Positions 33,026 through 41,257 of a DNA stretch of 58,065 nucleotides are shown here, one piece after another. Made by a program: the position numbers and the translations under genes. The notes below the pieces were generated by a model. It did no database searches and had not been told where the DNA came from. It saw nothing but the letters and a program-made list of their open reading frames with translations. How positions within the stretch are numbered: position 1 is the first letter of the stretch; each line of letters starts with the position of its first letter. The stretch covers positions 1 through 58,065 of the forward strand of contig DESG01000018.1 of the NCBI GenBank assembly GCA_002361175.1, read 5' to 3'. This DNA is from Lachnoclostridium sp. UBA3320 (GTDB lineage: Bacteria > Bacillota > Clostridia > Lachnospirales > Lachnospiraceae).

Positions 33026-33218
33026 AGAAAGATTACCTGGGGTGTACGACACTCCTGACATTTTGAACCTACAATTCTTGATTGGGATTCCTACATTTTT
33101 GTGATGATGTCAGGCCTCCGCTTGAGTGGAAGGCAGATTTACAAATGCGGTTGCCCACCTGGCTTTTATGCTAGGACTCAAAATTCAGGAACCGGCATTT
33201 TGGGGTCTTTTATTTTTT
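33026..33218 (+). ncRNA. ssrS: probable 6S RNA
   Basis: A discrete transcript of about 190 bases with its own promoter and a terminator-like end (T-run 33208-33218). The ends pair (AAAGA 33028-33032 with TCTTT 33206-33210). An 8-bp helix (CCTGACAT 33054-33061 with ATGTCAGG 33107-33114) encloses a large unpaired region. On the 3' side, AATGCGGTT (33144-33152) pairs with AACCGGCATT (33190-33199), and CCTGGC/GCTAGG caps a hairpin (33158-33175). Length, bubble-like layout and blocks such as TTTTGAACCTACA and GGGATTCCTAC recall clostridial 6S RNA, which binds the housekeeping RNA polymerase. The 6S name rests on memory of such sequences; another structured RNA is possible. Confidence 0.6.
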
Positions 33219-33225
33219 GTGTAGA

Positions 33226-33259
33226 GAGGCTTGTAAACAGGCCTCCTTTTTGATATAAT
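33226..33259 (+). promoter_or_regulatory. terminator hairpin that also holds the promoter of the next operon
   Basis: GAGGC...GCCTC (33226-33245) plus a T-run forms an intrinsic terminator behind the small RNA. The same bases supply TTGTAA (33231-33236), 17 bases, then TATAAT (33254-33259), a near-consensus promoter for the gene at 33286 with a leader of about 20 bases. Confidence 0.6.
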
Positions 33260-33285
33260 TTTGCTTAAACAAAGGAGGTTTTACT

Positions 33286-34260
33286 ATGGCACAAAGAGGT
33301 AATTTAATGACATTTCGTCCTGACATCAAAGTAGTAGATGCAACTATAAGAGATGGAGGTCTTGTAAACGATTTTTATTTTTCAGATGAATTTGTAAAAA
33401 ATTTATATAGAGCTAATGTTAAAGCAGGCGTAGACTATATGGAATTTGGGTATCGTGCAGATAAGGAAATGTTTGACACAGACAGCTTTGGCAAGTGGAA
33501 GTTTTCTTCAGATGATGATATACGTGAGATTGTAGGTGACAATAATACAGAACTTAAAATTGCCATTATGGCTGATGTAGGACGCTGTAATTATAAAGAA
33601 GATATACATGAGCGCAGTGAAAGTCCTGTTGACCTTATTCGTATAGCAACATATGTCAATACTATGCCAGCAGCACTTGAAATGATAGAAGATGCACATA
33701 AAAAAGGCTATGAGACAACATGTAATATAATGGCAATATCCAATGCTAAAGAGGCAGACATAGCAGCTTCTCTTGAGATGCTTAGCACAAGTCCAGTAGA
33801 TGGCATATATATTGTAGACAGCTATGGCTCTATCTTTCCTGAACAGATAAGGCAGATAGCAGAGCAGTATATGGAAGTTGGAGATAAAAGTAACAAATTT
33901 ATAGGTATACACGCTCATAATAACCAACAGCTTGCATTTGCCAATACGATTGAAGCATGTGCACAGGGCGTATCTTATCTTGATGCAACCATGAGTGGCA
34001 TGGGACGTGGTGCTGGTAACTGTCCGATGGAGCTTTTACTTGGTTTCCTTAAAAATCCAAAATATAGGTTGTTTCCTGTAATACAGTTTATTGAAAAGAA
34101 TATTGTTCCTTTAAAAGAAGCAGGCACAGAATGGGGATTTGATATACCATATCTTCTTACAGGACACCTTAACCAACATCCAAGAGCTGCAATCGCCGCT
34201 ATGAAAGAAGGGCGTAAAGATTACTCAGGATTTTATAAAGAAATAATTGATAAAGATTGA
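33286..34260 (+). CDS. HMGL-like (DRE-TIM) aldolase
   Basis: 324 residues. The DRE-TIM metallolyase signature DATIRDGGLVND lies at about 18-29, with the metal-binding HAHNN near 208 and the Gly-rich TMSGMGRGAGNCPMELLL near 235-252. This superfamily includes HMG-CoA lyase, citramalate/isopropylmalate synthases and 4-hydroxy-2-oxovalerate aldolases. It lacks the C-terminal regulatory domain of the synthases and is nearest in size to the aldolases. The substrate cannot be fixed from sequence. AAAGGAGG precedes the ATG, and it is the first gene of a four-gene operon (gaps 27-32 bp). Confidence 0.75.
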   Translation: MAQRGNLMTFRPDIKVVDATIRDGGLVNDFYFSDEFVKNLYRANVKAGVDYMEFGYRADKEMFDTDSFGKWKFSSDDDIREIVGDNNTELKIAIMADVGRCNYKEDIHERSESPVDLIRIATYVNTMPAALEMIEDAHKKGYETTCNIMAISNAKEADIAASLEMLSTSPVDGIYIVDSYGSIFPEQIRQIAEQYMEVGDKSNKFIGIHAHNNQQLAFANTIEACAQGVSYLDATMSGMGRGAGNCPMELLLGFLKNPKYRLFPVIQFIEKNIVPLKEAGTEWGFDIPYLLTGHLNQHPRAAIAAMKEGRKDYSGFYKEIIDKD

Positions 34261-34290
34261 GATTAGCATATAGAAAAGGTATTGGTATTT

Positions 34291-35064
34291 ATGGACAAAT
34301 GTGTAAATCCTATTGGAGTGTTTGATTCTGGAGTTGGTGGTATAAGTGTTTTAAAAGAGCTTGTAAAACAGATGCCACACGAAAATTTTATCTATTTTGG
34401 CGATTCTAAACATGCACCATATGGCACAAAAACGCTTAGTGAAGTAAAACATCTTACAATAAACAATGTTCAATTTCTCTTAGAGCATGGTGCAAAAGCA
34501 ATAGCTATTGCTTGTAATACTGCCACAAGTGCAGCCGCTTCGGTACTTAGAAATATGTATCCTGATATTCCAGTGGTTGGAATAGAGCCAGCTATTAAGC
34601 CAGCAGTCCTTTATAAAAAGGACTCATGTATCGTTGTTATGGCTACACCAATGACACTTAAACAGGAGAAATTTCAGATTCTTATGCACAGATATGAGAA
34701 TATGGCAGATATAATACCACTTCCATGTCCTGGACTTATGGAATTTGTTGAGCGTGGCATTCTTGACGGCGATGAGCTTGACAGATATCTTACAAAACTT
34801 CTTGGCTTTCTAAATCATAAAAAAATTGATTCAATAGTCCTTGGGTGTACTCATTACCCATTTGTAAAAGCTGCAATACAGAAAGCAGCTGGCAATGGTG
34901 TTATGATGTTTAATGGGGGTGAAGGCACAGCACGTGAAATGAAACGCAGACTAACCGAGGCCAAGCTTTTAAATAATCAAGATAAGGAAGGAGAGACTAG
35001 TTTTATTAACAGTCTCAATACAAAAGAAGAATTAAATCTTTGTGAGTATCTTTTTAAATCGTAA
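34291..35064 (+). CDS. murI: glutamate racemase
   Basis: 257 residues from the ATG at 34291, with AAAAGG about 11 bases upstream; a TTG at 34282 sits too close to that site. It makes D-glutamate for peptidoglycan. Family motifs: IGVFDSGVGGISV, YFGDSKHAPYG, the first catalytic Cys in AIACNTATSAA (about residue 75), and the second in VLGCTHYPF (about 186). Second gene of the operon, 30 bp after the aldolase-like gene. Confidence 0.95.
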   Translation: MDKCVNPIGVFDSGVGGISVLKELVKQMPHENFIYFGDSKHAPYGTKTLSEVKHLTINNVQFLLEHGAKAIAIACNTATSAAASVLRNMYPDIPVVGIEPAIKPAVLYKKDSCIVVMATPMTLKQEKFQILMHRYENMADIIPLPCPGLMEFVERGILDGDELDRYLTKLLGFLNHKKIDSIVLGCTHYPFVKAAIQKAAGNGVMMFNGGEGTAREMKRRLTEAKLLNNQDKEGETSFINSLNTKEELNLCEYLFKS

Positions 35065-35096
35065 AAATTATATTGAGAATTTAAGGAGGTATGGTT

Positions 35097-35528
35097 GTGA
35101 AAATATCAACTAAAGGACGATATGCAGTAAGAGTTATGATTGACCTTTCTGAACACAACTCAGGTAAATATATACCACTTATGGATATCGCAGAAAGACA
35201 GGAAATATCTGAAAAGTATCTTGAATCAATAGTGTCTGTGCTTAGCAAAAATGACTATCTGCTGTCATTGCGTGGAAAAGGAGGTGGATACAAACTTGCG
35301 AGGCAGCCAGAGGAGTATACAGTAGGAGAAATATTAAGACTTACTGAAGGCTCATTTGCACCAGTTGCATGTCTTGAGAAAAAGCCTAATAAGTGTGTAA
35401 AATCGCCATATTGCAAGACACTTAAAATGTGGGAGGGATTTGAAAAGGTTATAAATGAATATTTTGATAATATAACGATTGCAGATTTATTATCTAATGA
35501 GAATTTTATAGACAATTATGTTATATAA
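35097..35528 (+). CDS. Rrf2-family transcriptional regulator
   Basis: 143 residues from the GTG at 35097, spaced eight bases from AAGGAGGT; the ATG at 35091 is only two bases from it. The winged helix (STKGRYAVRVMIDL, ISEKYLESIVSVLSKNDYL, RGKGGGYKLAR) is typical. The loop at about 97-112 has three Cys (VACLEKKPNKCVKSPYC), the [Fe-S] ligand pattern of IscR/NsrR-type members, so it may sense iron-sulfur status or redox stress. Placed between murI and hemB, it probably regulates its own operon or Fe-S genes elsewhere. Confidence 0.9.
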   Translation: MKISTKGRYAVRVMIDLSEHNSGKYIPLMDIAERQEISEKYLESIVSVLSKNDYLLSLRGKGGGYKLARQPEEYTVGEILRLTEGSFAPVACLEKKPNKCVKSPYCKTLKMWEGFEKVINEYFDNITIADLLSNENFIDNYVI

Positions 35529-35555
35529 TGTCTACTAGAATGGAGTGTGTAAGTT

Positions 35556-36524
35556 ATGGTACGAATGCGGAGGTTACGTGCTAACAGTAACATAAGAAGC
35601 CTTGTAAGAGAAACAGTTATAACAAAAGATGATTTAGTATATCCTGTATTTATTAAAGAAGGTCAGAATATAAAAGAACCAGTAAGTTCAATGCCTGGAA
35701 TTTATCAGTATTCTATCGACCGCTTTGATGAAGAGCTTGACAGGATAATTAGCGCAGGAATAAAGGCAATTCTTATTTTTGGAATACCTAAGCACAAAGA
35801 TGCAGTTGGAAGTGAAGCTTATAATGACAATGGCGTGGCACAGAATGCAGTAAGAGCAATTAAACAAAAAAATTCAGATATTATTGTAATAGCTGATGTA
35901 TGCCTTTGTGAATATACGTCACATGGTCACTGTGGTCTTGTATGCGGAAGTGAAGTGTTAAATGATGAAACCCTAGAACTTCTTGGCAAGATGTCAGTTA
36001 GCCTTGCAAAAGCAGGAGCAGATATAATCGCACCTTCTGATATGATGGATGGTCATGTAGAACATATAAGAAATGTACTTGATTATAGTGGATTTAAAAA
36101 TACACTTATTATGGCTTACAGTGCTAAGTTTGCATCAGCTTATTACTCACCTTTTAGAGATGCGGCACAGTCTGCGCCTTCATTTGGTGACAGAAAGACT
36201 TACCAGATGGACCCTGCTAATGGGCGTGAAGCTGTACGGGAATGTGAAAATGATATTAGAGAGGGTGCAGATATTATAATGGTTAAACCTGCCCTTGCAT
36301 ATCTTGATGTAATTAAGGATGTGTCATATATGACAAATTATCCTATAGCTGCCTATAATGTAAGCGGTGAATATTCTATGGTTAAGGCAGCAGCTCTTAA
36401 CGGTTGGATTGATGAAAAAAGAGTTGTTATGGAAAACATAACTGCCATTAAAAGGTCTGGTGCAGGAATAATAATAACTTATCATGCACTTGATGTTGCA
36501 CATTGGCTTGAGGAGGAAGCGTAA
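35556..36524 (+). CDS. hemB: porphobilinogen synthase (delta-aminolevulinate dehydratase)
   Basis: 322 residues. It condenses two 5-aminolevulinate molecules in tetrapyrrole synthesis. The zinc-site Cys cluster (DVCLCEYTSHGHCG, about 115-128), the first active-site Lys (AYSAKFASAYYSPFRDA, about 191) and the Schiff-base Lys (MVKPALAYLD, about 244) are intact. It is the last gene of the operon, 27 bp after the Rrf2 regulator, with a terminator overlapping its stop codon. No other heme, siroheme or cobalamin gene is in this window, so it probably feeds a pathway encoded elsewhere. Confidence 0.95.
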   Translation: MVRMRRLRANSNIRSLVRETVITKDDLVYPVFIKEGQNIKEPVSSMPGIYQYSIDRFDEELDRIISAGIKAILIFGIPKHKDAVGSEAYNDNGVAQNAVRAIKQKNSDIIVIADVCLCEYTSHGHCGLVCGSEVLNDETLELLGKMSVSLAKAGADIIAPSDMMDGHVEHIRNVLDYSGFKNTLIMAYSAKFASAYYSPFRDAAQSAPSFGDRKTYQMDPANGREAVRECENDIREGADIIMVKPALAYLDVIKDVSYMTNYPIAAYNVSGEYSMVKAAALNGWIDEKRVVMENITAIKRSGAGIIITYHALDVAHWLEEEA

Positions 36525-36563
36525 AAAATGCGCACGAATATTTCCATATTCGGCGTATTTTTT
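36524..36563 (+). terminator. intrinsic terminator after hemB
   Basis: A-rich AATGCGCACGAATA (ending 36540) pairs with TATTCGGCGTATT (from 36547), with one internal bulge, followed by a T-run to 36563. With an A-run on the 5' side it may act on both strands and could also serve the convergent gene at 36589. Confidence 0.85.
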
Positions 36564-36588
36564 AACTAATAAGTATATAGAGAGATTA

Positions 36589-37569
36589 CTACATATTTAC
36601 ATCTACTGCAGCACCTTTAATATCCTCTTCTAACAGCTTTAATTCATCAAGAATCTTTGCAAGTTCCCTGTCTATCTTTGGTTCAGATAATGTATTATCT
36701 GGGTTTTTAGCAACGATATCTTGTGCATCAGAGACATCACGAGTAACAACAGGAGATGTAACACTTAATTCTTTTTGTGGTTCAGAACTTGCAGCTTGTT
36801 CCGCATTTTGTTTAGCTTCTTCAATCTGTTTTTCAAGCTCAAGTTCATCTTTCTTGCGCTCTGTTTTCTTTTTCTCTTCTTCTTTTTCTTCCTCTTTCTT
36901 TTCTTCTGCTTTCTTTTGGATTTCTTCCATCTTCTCATCAATATGGTCTTTGGCTTCATCATAAAGGCTGCCAATCATTTCTTTATTAGCCTGTTCCATA
37001 ATTTCATCGGCTTGTTTTGAGGAATCAACCATTTCATGGTGTTTAAGACGTTCAATCTGTATATTAGAAATAGCTCCTGATATTGACTTAGATGCTGTTT
37101 CTTTCTGTTCAGAACGCTGCTTATATAAATTTTCCCTCTCGTCTAATTCAAGCATATCTTTTTGGTAATTAGTAAGTCCATTCTCTAAATCTTTATGTTC
37201 TTTAGAATCTTCTGTTATATTATAATCTTTCATAAGCTGTTTGCGCTGTTCTTGTACTTCTTTAACAACTTTTTTATCTTCCAGAGCTTCTTGCTTTAAC
37301 TGCTCTTGTTGAGCACGTAAACCATCTACATTATTATCTATCTTTTGGTCTGCTGCAAAAGTATCTCTAATAATTTTTATAGCACGTTTCTGGGCAAGCT
37401 TCCGTTTGATTTCAATAGTATTTTCCTGCATATTAAAATTGCCAGCAAAGATACTTTTACCACCGTTGAAATTTTGTGTTTTCTGACTATTTCTTGCTGA
37501 ATGCTCATTAGTAACAAATAAATCACTATTATTAGTAGTAGTATTAGCTGCAAAAATTGATATTGCCAT
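36589..37569 (-). CDS. long coiled-coil protein, unknown function
   Basis: 326 residues from MAISIFAANTTTNNSD at 37569, preceded by GGGAGG; the longer frame to 37608 has no site. The polar, Asn/Thr/Ser-rich N-terminus (about 1-45) has no signal peptide. Residues about 55-245 are almost continuous coiled coil, with a Lys/Glu run near 215-240. A short tail ends KLLEEDIKGAAVDVNM. The family is not recognised. Together with 38184-38927 (also coiled-coil, no signal) it flanks tadA. The N-terminus is the kind seen in flagellar type III substrates, but that is only a guess. Confidence 0.65.
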   Translation of the reverse strand: MAISIFAANTTTNNSDLFVTNEHSARNSQKTQNFNGGKSIFAGNFNMQENTIEIKRKLAQKRAIKIIRDTFAADQKIDNNVDGLRAQQEQLKQEALEDKKVVKEVQEQRKQLMKDYNITEDSKEHKDLENGLTNYQKDMLELDERENLYKQRSEQKETASKSISGAISNIQIERLKHHEMVDSSKQADEIMEQANKEMIGSLYDEAKDHIDEKMEEIQKKAEEKKEEEKEEEKKKTERKKDELELEKQIEEAKQNAEQAASSEPQKELSVTSPVVTRDVSDAQDIVAKNPDNTLSEPKIDRELAKILDELKLLEEDIKGAAVDVNM

Positions 37570-37653
37570 AATATTGCCTCCCTTCTGTATTTTTAATATT
37601 ACTGTCACATAGGTTATATCGGCAAAAATGTAATATGTGTTAAATTAATGTTT

Positions 37654-38154
37654 CTATAATTTTGCTTTACAATAAGCGTCTGACTTTTTCTTTTTATTTC
37701 TAAGTTCCTTAAAAAACTCTTTTATCATAGTGCTGCACTCTTCTTCCATTACACCTGTTTCTTTTTCCACTTGATGATTAAATTGCTTTACTTGAAACAA
37801 GTCTAATATACTCCCTGCACACCCCGCTTTTGGATTAAGTGCGCCTATTACCACACGTAGAATACGTGCCTGAACTATTGCACCTGCACACATTGGACAT
37901 GGTTCAAGCGTCACATACATTGTACAGTTCTCAAGTCTCCAATCTCCAAGTTTTTTGGCAGCTTTTTTTATTGCGGTAAGCTCTGCATGTGCAAGTGTAC
38001 TGTTTTCTGTATTTCTGCGATTATAACCTCTTGCTATGATTTTATCTTGATATACTATTACACATCCAATAGGCACTTCACCTATTGCAGCAGCTTTTTT
38101 TGCCTGTTTTATAGCTTCTTTCATATACTTACAGTCTAGTGAATTATTTTGCAT
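37654..38154 (-). CDS. tadA: tRNA-specific adenosine deaminase
   Basis: 166 residues from the ATG at 38154 (alternative at 38124); ribosome binding sites are weak for both. It deaminates A34 to inosine in the tRNA-Arg anticodon. The zinc-deaminase motifs are complete: HAE at 56-58 (LAHAELTAI) and PCPMCAG with Cys at about 86 and 89. A Lys-rich C-terminal helix follows (FFKELRNKKKK). It lies 30 bp after the coiled-coil gene at 38184 and starts inside a 27-bp repeat shared with the regulator gene at 41133. Confidence 0.93.
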   Translation of the reverse strand: MQNNSLDCKYMKEAIKQAKKAAAIGEVPIGCVIVYQDKIIARGYNRRNTENSTLAHAELTAIKKAAKKLGDWRLENCTMYVTLEPCPMCAGAIVQARILRVVIGALNPKAGCAGSILDLFQVKQFNHQVEKETGVMEEECSTMIKEFFKELRNKKKKSDAYCKAKL

Positions 38155-38173
38155 TATTTACATTTATCTCCAT
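38147..38173 (-). repeat. 27-bp direct repeat, copy 1 (tadA start)
   Basis: 26 of 27 bases match 41147-41173. It covers the tadA start codon and its upstream region. On the minus strand it reads TGGAGATAAATGTAAATAA then TGCAAAA. Confidence 0.7.
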
Positions 38174-38183
38174 TAAAAGAAAA

Positions 38184-38927
38184 TTATAAACGAACATCTA
38201 TTGGTACATATGCAACTGGTTGTGGTACTGCTGCTTCTGTAGAAACAGTCTCCTCTGTCTCCTCTTCTTCTTTTTCTTTTACATTGCTGTCTGTGTCATT
38301 TTTACTTTTAACAGTTTTTGTGCCATCAGTTTTTGATGCTTCACTCATAACTTTATTTGCATCTGCAAGGGTAGAAAGCTGTTCTTGTGTTGCTTGTTTT
38401 ATTTTTGCCTGTAGCTCATTTAGCCCTTCTTCTTTTTTCTCTGTACTTGTGCCTCTGCCTTTATCCATTTCAATTTCAGACTTCAAAACTCTTGCAGTTC
38501 CTTCCATCTGAGTAGCTTGTCTGCCTTGTGCTTTTGCCTGTTTTACAGAAGAATCTGCCGAAATCATTGCCTGCATATTTACGTGTGACAAACCACTTCC
38601 TTTATCATCTGACTTTGTTTTGTCCACTTTTTTATTGTTATTAAGCATATCATCTACAGATGTGTCTTTTGACTGTTGTTCTTTTCTTTGCTCAATCTGA
38701 TGTTGTCTTAATTGTTGATTCAGCGTATTAATCTTTTGCTGAATTTCCTGCCTTTTTTTCATCTTTTCTTCTACTGTCATATCCTCATTTGAAGAAAGTT
38801 CTTGTAGTTCTTTTTGTGCCTGTGCTATCTGGTTTTGAATATTTTTACTGACAGAATCTGATGGCATATTTATACCAGACAATCCTGATGGCATATTGCT
38901 TGCTCCAGTTATACTTCCTATCATCAT
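38184..38927 (-). CDS. coiled-coil protein, unknown function
   Basis: 247 residues starting MMIGSITGASNMPSG, with GGAGG seven bases upstream. A Gly/Ser/Asn-rich N-terminus (1-30) is followed by a Gln/Lys/Glu-rich coiled coil (about 32-90; QNQIAQAQKELQELSS), a second helical region (about 115-200), and an acidic Glu/Thr-rich tail ending VPQPVAYVPIDVRL. No signal peptide or membrane helix. The family is not recognised. The layout resembles the protein at 36589, and the two may act together. It is upstream of tadA on the same strand. Confidence 0.65.
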   Translation of the reverse strand: MMIGSITGASNMPSGLSGINMPSDSVSKNIQNQIAQAQKELQELSSNEDMTVEEKMKKRQEIQQKINTLNQQLRQHQIEQRKEQQSKDTSVDDMLNNNKKVDKTKSDDKGSGLSHVNMQAMISADSSVKQAKAQGRQATQMEGTARVLKSEIEMDKGRGTSTEKKEEGLNELQAKIKQATQEQLSTLADANKVMSEASKTDGTKTVKSKNDTDSNVKEKEEEETEETVSTEAAVPQPVAYVPIDVRL

Positions 38928-39041
38928 AATTATTTCCTCCTTTTAATTTTTCATTTATTGTTTCGGAGGTTTGATTTAGAAAATAAAGTGATATGTTGTG
39001 AAACAACCTTTTTCTGGTGTAAACTCAAGCTAAAATACTTC

Positions 39042-40412
39042 TTATTTTTCTAACATTAACATAATACTAAGACAAAATTTTCCATCTGTCAAAGCAATAT
39101 CTATATCACCAAAGTATTTTTCGGCTACTTTGCGTATATTTAAAAGCCCATAACCATGACCATCTGAATTTTTTTTTGATGTTACCAGCAGTTCTTTTTG
39201 CTCGTCCCACTCCAAATTTTTAGTAAAACTATTGCTTATCTCTATCATATAGGCATTATTTCTTCGATAAGAAAGAATGGATATAGAGGACGCTTCACCT
39301 TTATCTGTATTTTCTAGTGCATTTTGTAAAGCATTAAAAAGTATTATACTGATATCAAAAGCATTTATATTATAGCCTGTAGGATAGTGAAAATCTATAT
39401 TAAAATCAATTTCTTGTTCTTTTGCTTTATTTTGTATTTCCTGCAAAATAATGTCAGTAACAGGATTTCCACTGTTTATCTTGCCTGTTACTTCGCCAAG
39501 TGTTTTCTTTAGTTCCATGCTATAAGCTTTAGCTTCACTAACTCTGTTTTTAGTATAAAGTTTTTCTAAAGTAATAATATGATTTGTCATATCATGTTTA
39601 ATACTGTGAATATTTTTATATAGATTTTCTGCCTGTTGAATATGCTGTTTAATACTGTCTATCTGTGAAGCAAGTAGTTTTGCCTGTAATTTTTCTTCTT
39701 GCTTTGTTTTCAAATTCTGATATAGAACAATAACTACTATAATAGAGATAGCAGATGATGCATAATATAAAACTGCCAATATATCATAAATATCAGACAG
39801 TTTTTCACTTTCTCTTATATAAAAATTGCGATAATAATACATAATATTATAGCCTAAAACCCCTATAACTGATGGGACGGTTAATATAAGCAATTCTTTT
39901 TTAGATATTTCTATATGCTTATATATATAACTTTTTAAAATACATTTTATGCTGATTGCTAAAAACAAAAGTTCTGATACTGGATAAAATATACACATTA
40001 CAATATATAAAACAAACCACTTATCGGGGTGTACTTTCATATAATTTGTACTTGAAAGAAAATTGTACAATTCATCATACAAAATATCTGCCATTGCAAA
40101 AGCAAACCAATGCAAAGAGAAAAATGTCACCGATATAAAGGCTTTTTGCTTATAATTTCTCTTATCTAGCAGACACATCACAAAAAAAGCTGCAAAAACA
40201 CCCATGCCATATGCTATAAATTCATTAAGATATAAAGGCATTATATAAAATATTAACATGGTCACAGAATATACTGTACCAATATAAATTGCATTTTTTT
40301 TATTTTTTATAAATGGCTTAACAAAGTAACCAAGAAAATATCCTGTAACAAATATTTCTACAATCGGCATTATATAAGATATATATTTTAAATATATTTC
40401 ATAACTATCCAT
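39042..40412 (-). CDS. AgrC-like GHKL sensor histidine kinase
   Basis: 456 residues. Six or seven hydrophobic segments fill the first 235 residues or so (for example IMPIVEIFVTGYFLGYFV and VYSVTMLIFYIMPLYL). A coiled-coil linker leads to the dimerisation/phospho-His region (SIKHDMTNHIITLEKLY, about 268), then a GHKL ATPase (LFNALQNALENTDKG; GHGYGLLNIRKVAEKYFGD). This is the AgrC/NatK group that pairs with LytTR regulators. It overlaps the regulator gene by 8 bp, implying translational coupling. No AgrB or AgrD peptide genes were found next to it, so its ligand is unknown. Confidence 0.85.
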   Translation of the reverse strand: MDSYEIYLKYISYIMPIVEIFVTGYFLGYFVKPFIKNKKNAIYIGTVYSVTMLIFYIMPLYLNEFIAYGMGVFAAFFVMCLLDKRNYKQKAFISVTFFSLHWFAFAMADILYDELYNFLSSTNYMKVHPDKWFVLYIVMCIFYPVSELLFLAISIKCILKSYIYKHIEISKKELLILTVPSVIGVLGYNIMYYYRNFYIRESEKLSDIYDILAVLYYASSAISIIVVIVLYQNLKTKQEEKLQAKLLASQIDSIKQHIQQAENLYKNIHSIKHDMTNHIITLEKLYTKNRVSEAKAYSMELKKTLGEVTGKINSGNPVTDIILQEIQNKAKEQEIDFNIDFHYPTGYNINAFDISIILFNALQNALENTDKGEASSISILSYRRNNAYMIEISNSFTKNLEWDEQKELLVTSKKNSDGHGYGLLNIRKVAEKYFGDIDIALTDGKFCLSIMLMLEK

Positions 40413-41133
40413 CTTGTCTTTCTTTCCTCTGATTGTACCGCAAATATGATTTTACAAACTCTTTATAATTTTGTTTTGCAATAAGCGCCTGACCTTTTTT
40501 AAGATAAATTGTTGTAGCATCATATTTTTTTATATAATTAAAATTTATAAGATATGCCCTATGTGAACGATAAAAATCATTTCCTGCTTTTGCTTCCAGC
40601 TCTTTCATCTTCCCATAATATTCTATATCTTCATTAATTGTATGAAGAATTATTTTTCTATTAAACACTTCTGCATATACAATGTCTTGTAGATTAACTA
40701 CAATGTGTTGCCCTTTTGCAGTTATAATTAAACTTTTAGTTTCATTTGTGTTTTCTTTTATTTCTTTATGTTTTGTATCTTCAAGCTGTTTTACTGCACT
40801 TCTTAATACTTCTTCAAACTTTGTGTCATCAAAAGGCTTTACCAAATAGTGAAATGCTCCTACATCAAATGCTTGAAATACATAATCTTCAAAAACTGTT
40901 ACAAAAATAAGGATTGTACTTTTGTTATTTTTGCGAAATTCTTTAGCTGTTTCCATTCCATTTTTTCCAGACATACCAATATCAAGCAATAAAATATCTG
41001 GTTTTTTATGCGATAAAAGGAGTTCTTCTCCCGACTGATATAACAATAAAGTAACTTTTGGATAAAGTGTTTGAAGTTTTTCTGCTAACATATTTCTAAT
41101 TTCTTTTTCATCGTCACATATTGCAATTTTCAT
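40405..41133 (-). CDS. LytTR-family response regulator (AgrA-like)
   Basis: 242 residues from MKIAICDDEKEIRN at 41133, with AGAAAG just upstream; the ATG at 41154 adds seven residues without a site. The receiver (about 1-120) has the CDDE acidic pair, phospho-Asp in DILLLDIGMSG (about 54) and Lys in YLVKPFDD. A LytTR DNA-binding domain follows (about 135-240; IIVNLQDIVYAEVFNRK, FYRSHRAYLINFNYIKKY). It precedes the sensor kinase with an 8-bp overlap. The leader holds one copy of a 27-bp repeat also found at tadA. Confidence 0.9.
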   Translation of the reverse strand: MKIAICDDEKEIRNMLAEKLQTLYPKVTLLLYQSGEELLLSHKKPDILLLDIGMSGKNGMETAKEFRKNNKSTILIFVTVFEDYVFQAFDVGAFHYLVKPFDDTKFEEVLRSAVKQLEDTKHKEIKENTNETKSLIITAKGQHIVVNLQDIVYAEVFNRKIILHTINEDIEYYGKMKELEAKAGNDFYRSHRAYLINFNYIKKYDATTIYLKKGQALIAKQNYKEFVKSYLRYNQRKERQDG

Positions 41134-41146
41134 AACTTTTCTTTCT

Positions 41147-41173
41147 TTTTGCATTATTTACATTTATCCCCAT
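41147..41173 (-). repeat. 27-bp direct repeat, copy 2 (LytTR regulator leader)
   Basis: 26 of 27 bases match 38147-38173, exactly 3000 bp away and in the same orientation. It lies just upstream of the chosen regulator start codon at 41133. Confidence 0.7.
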
Positions 41174-41257
41174 ATATATTATTCTATATATATAAAATTT
41201 TACCATTATTATGTAATATAGTCAAAAGTTTATTAAATCTGGAAAGGTGGCACAAAT

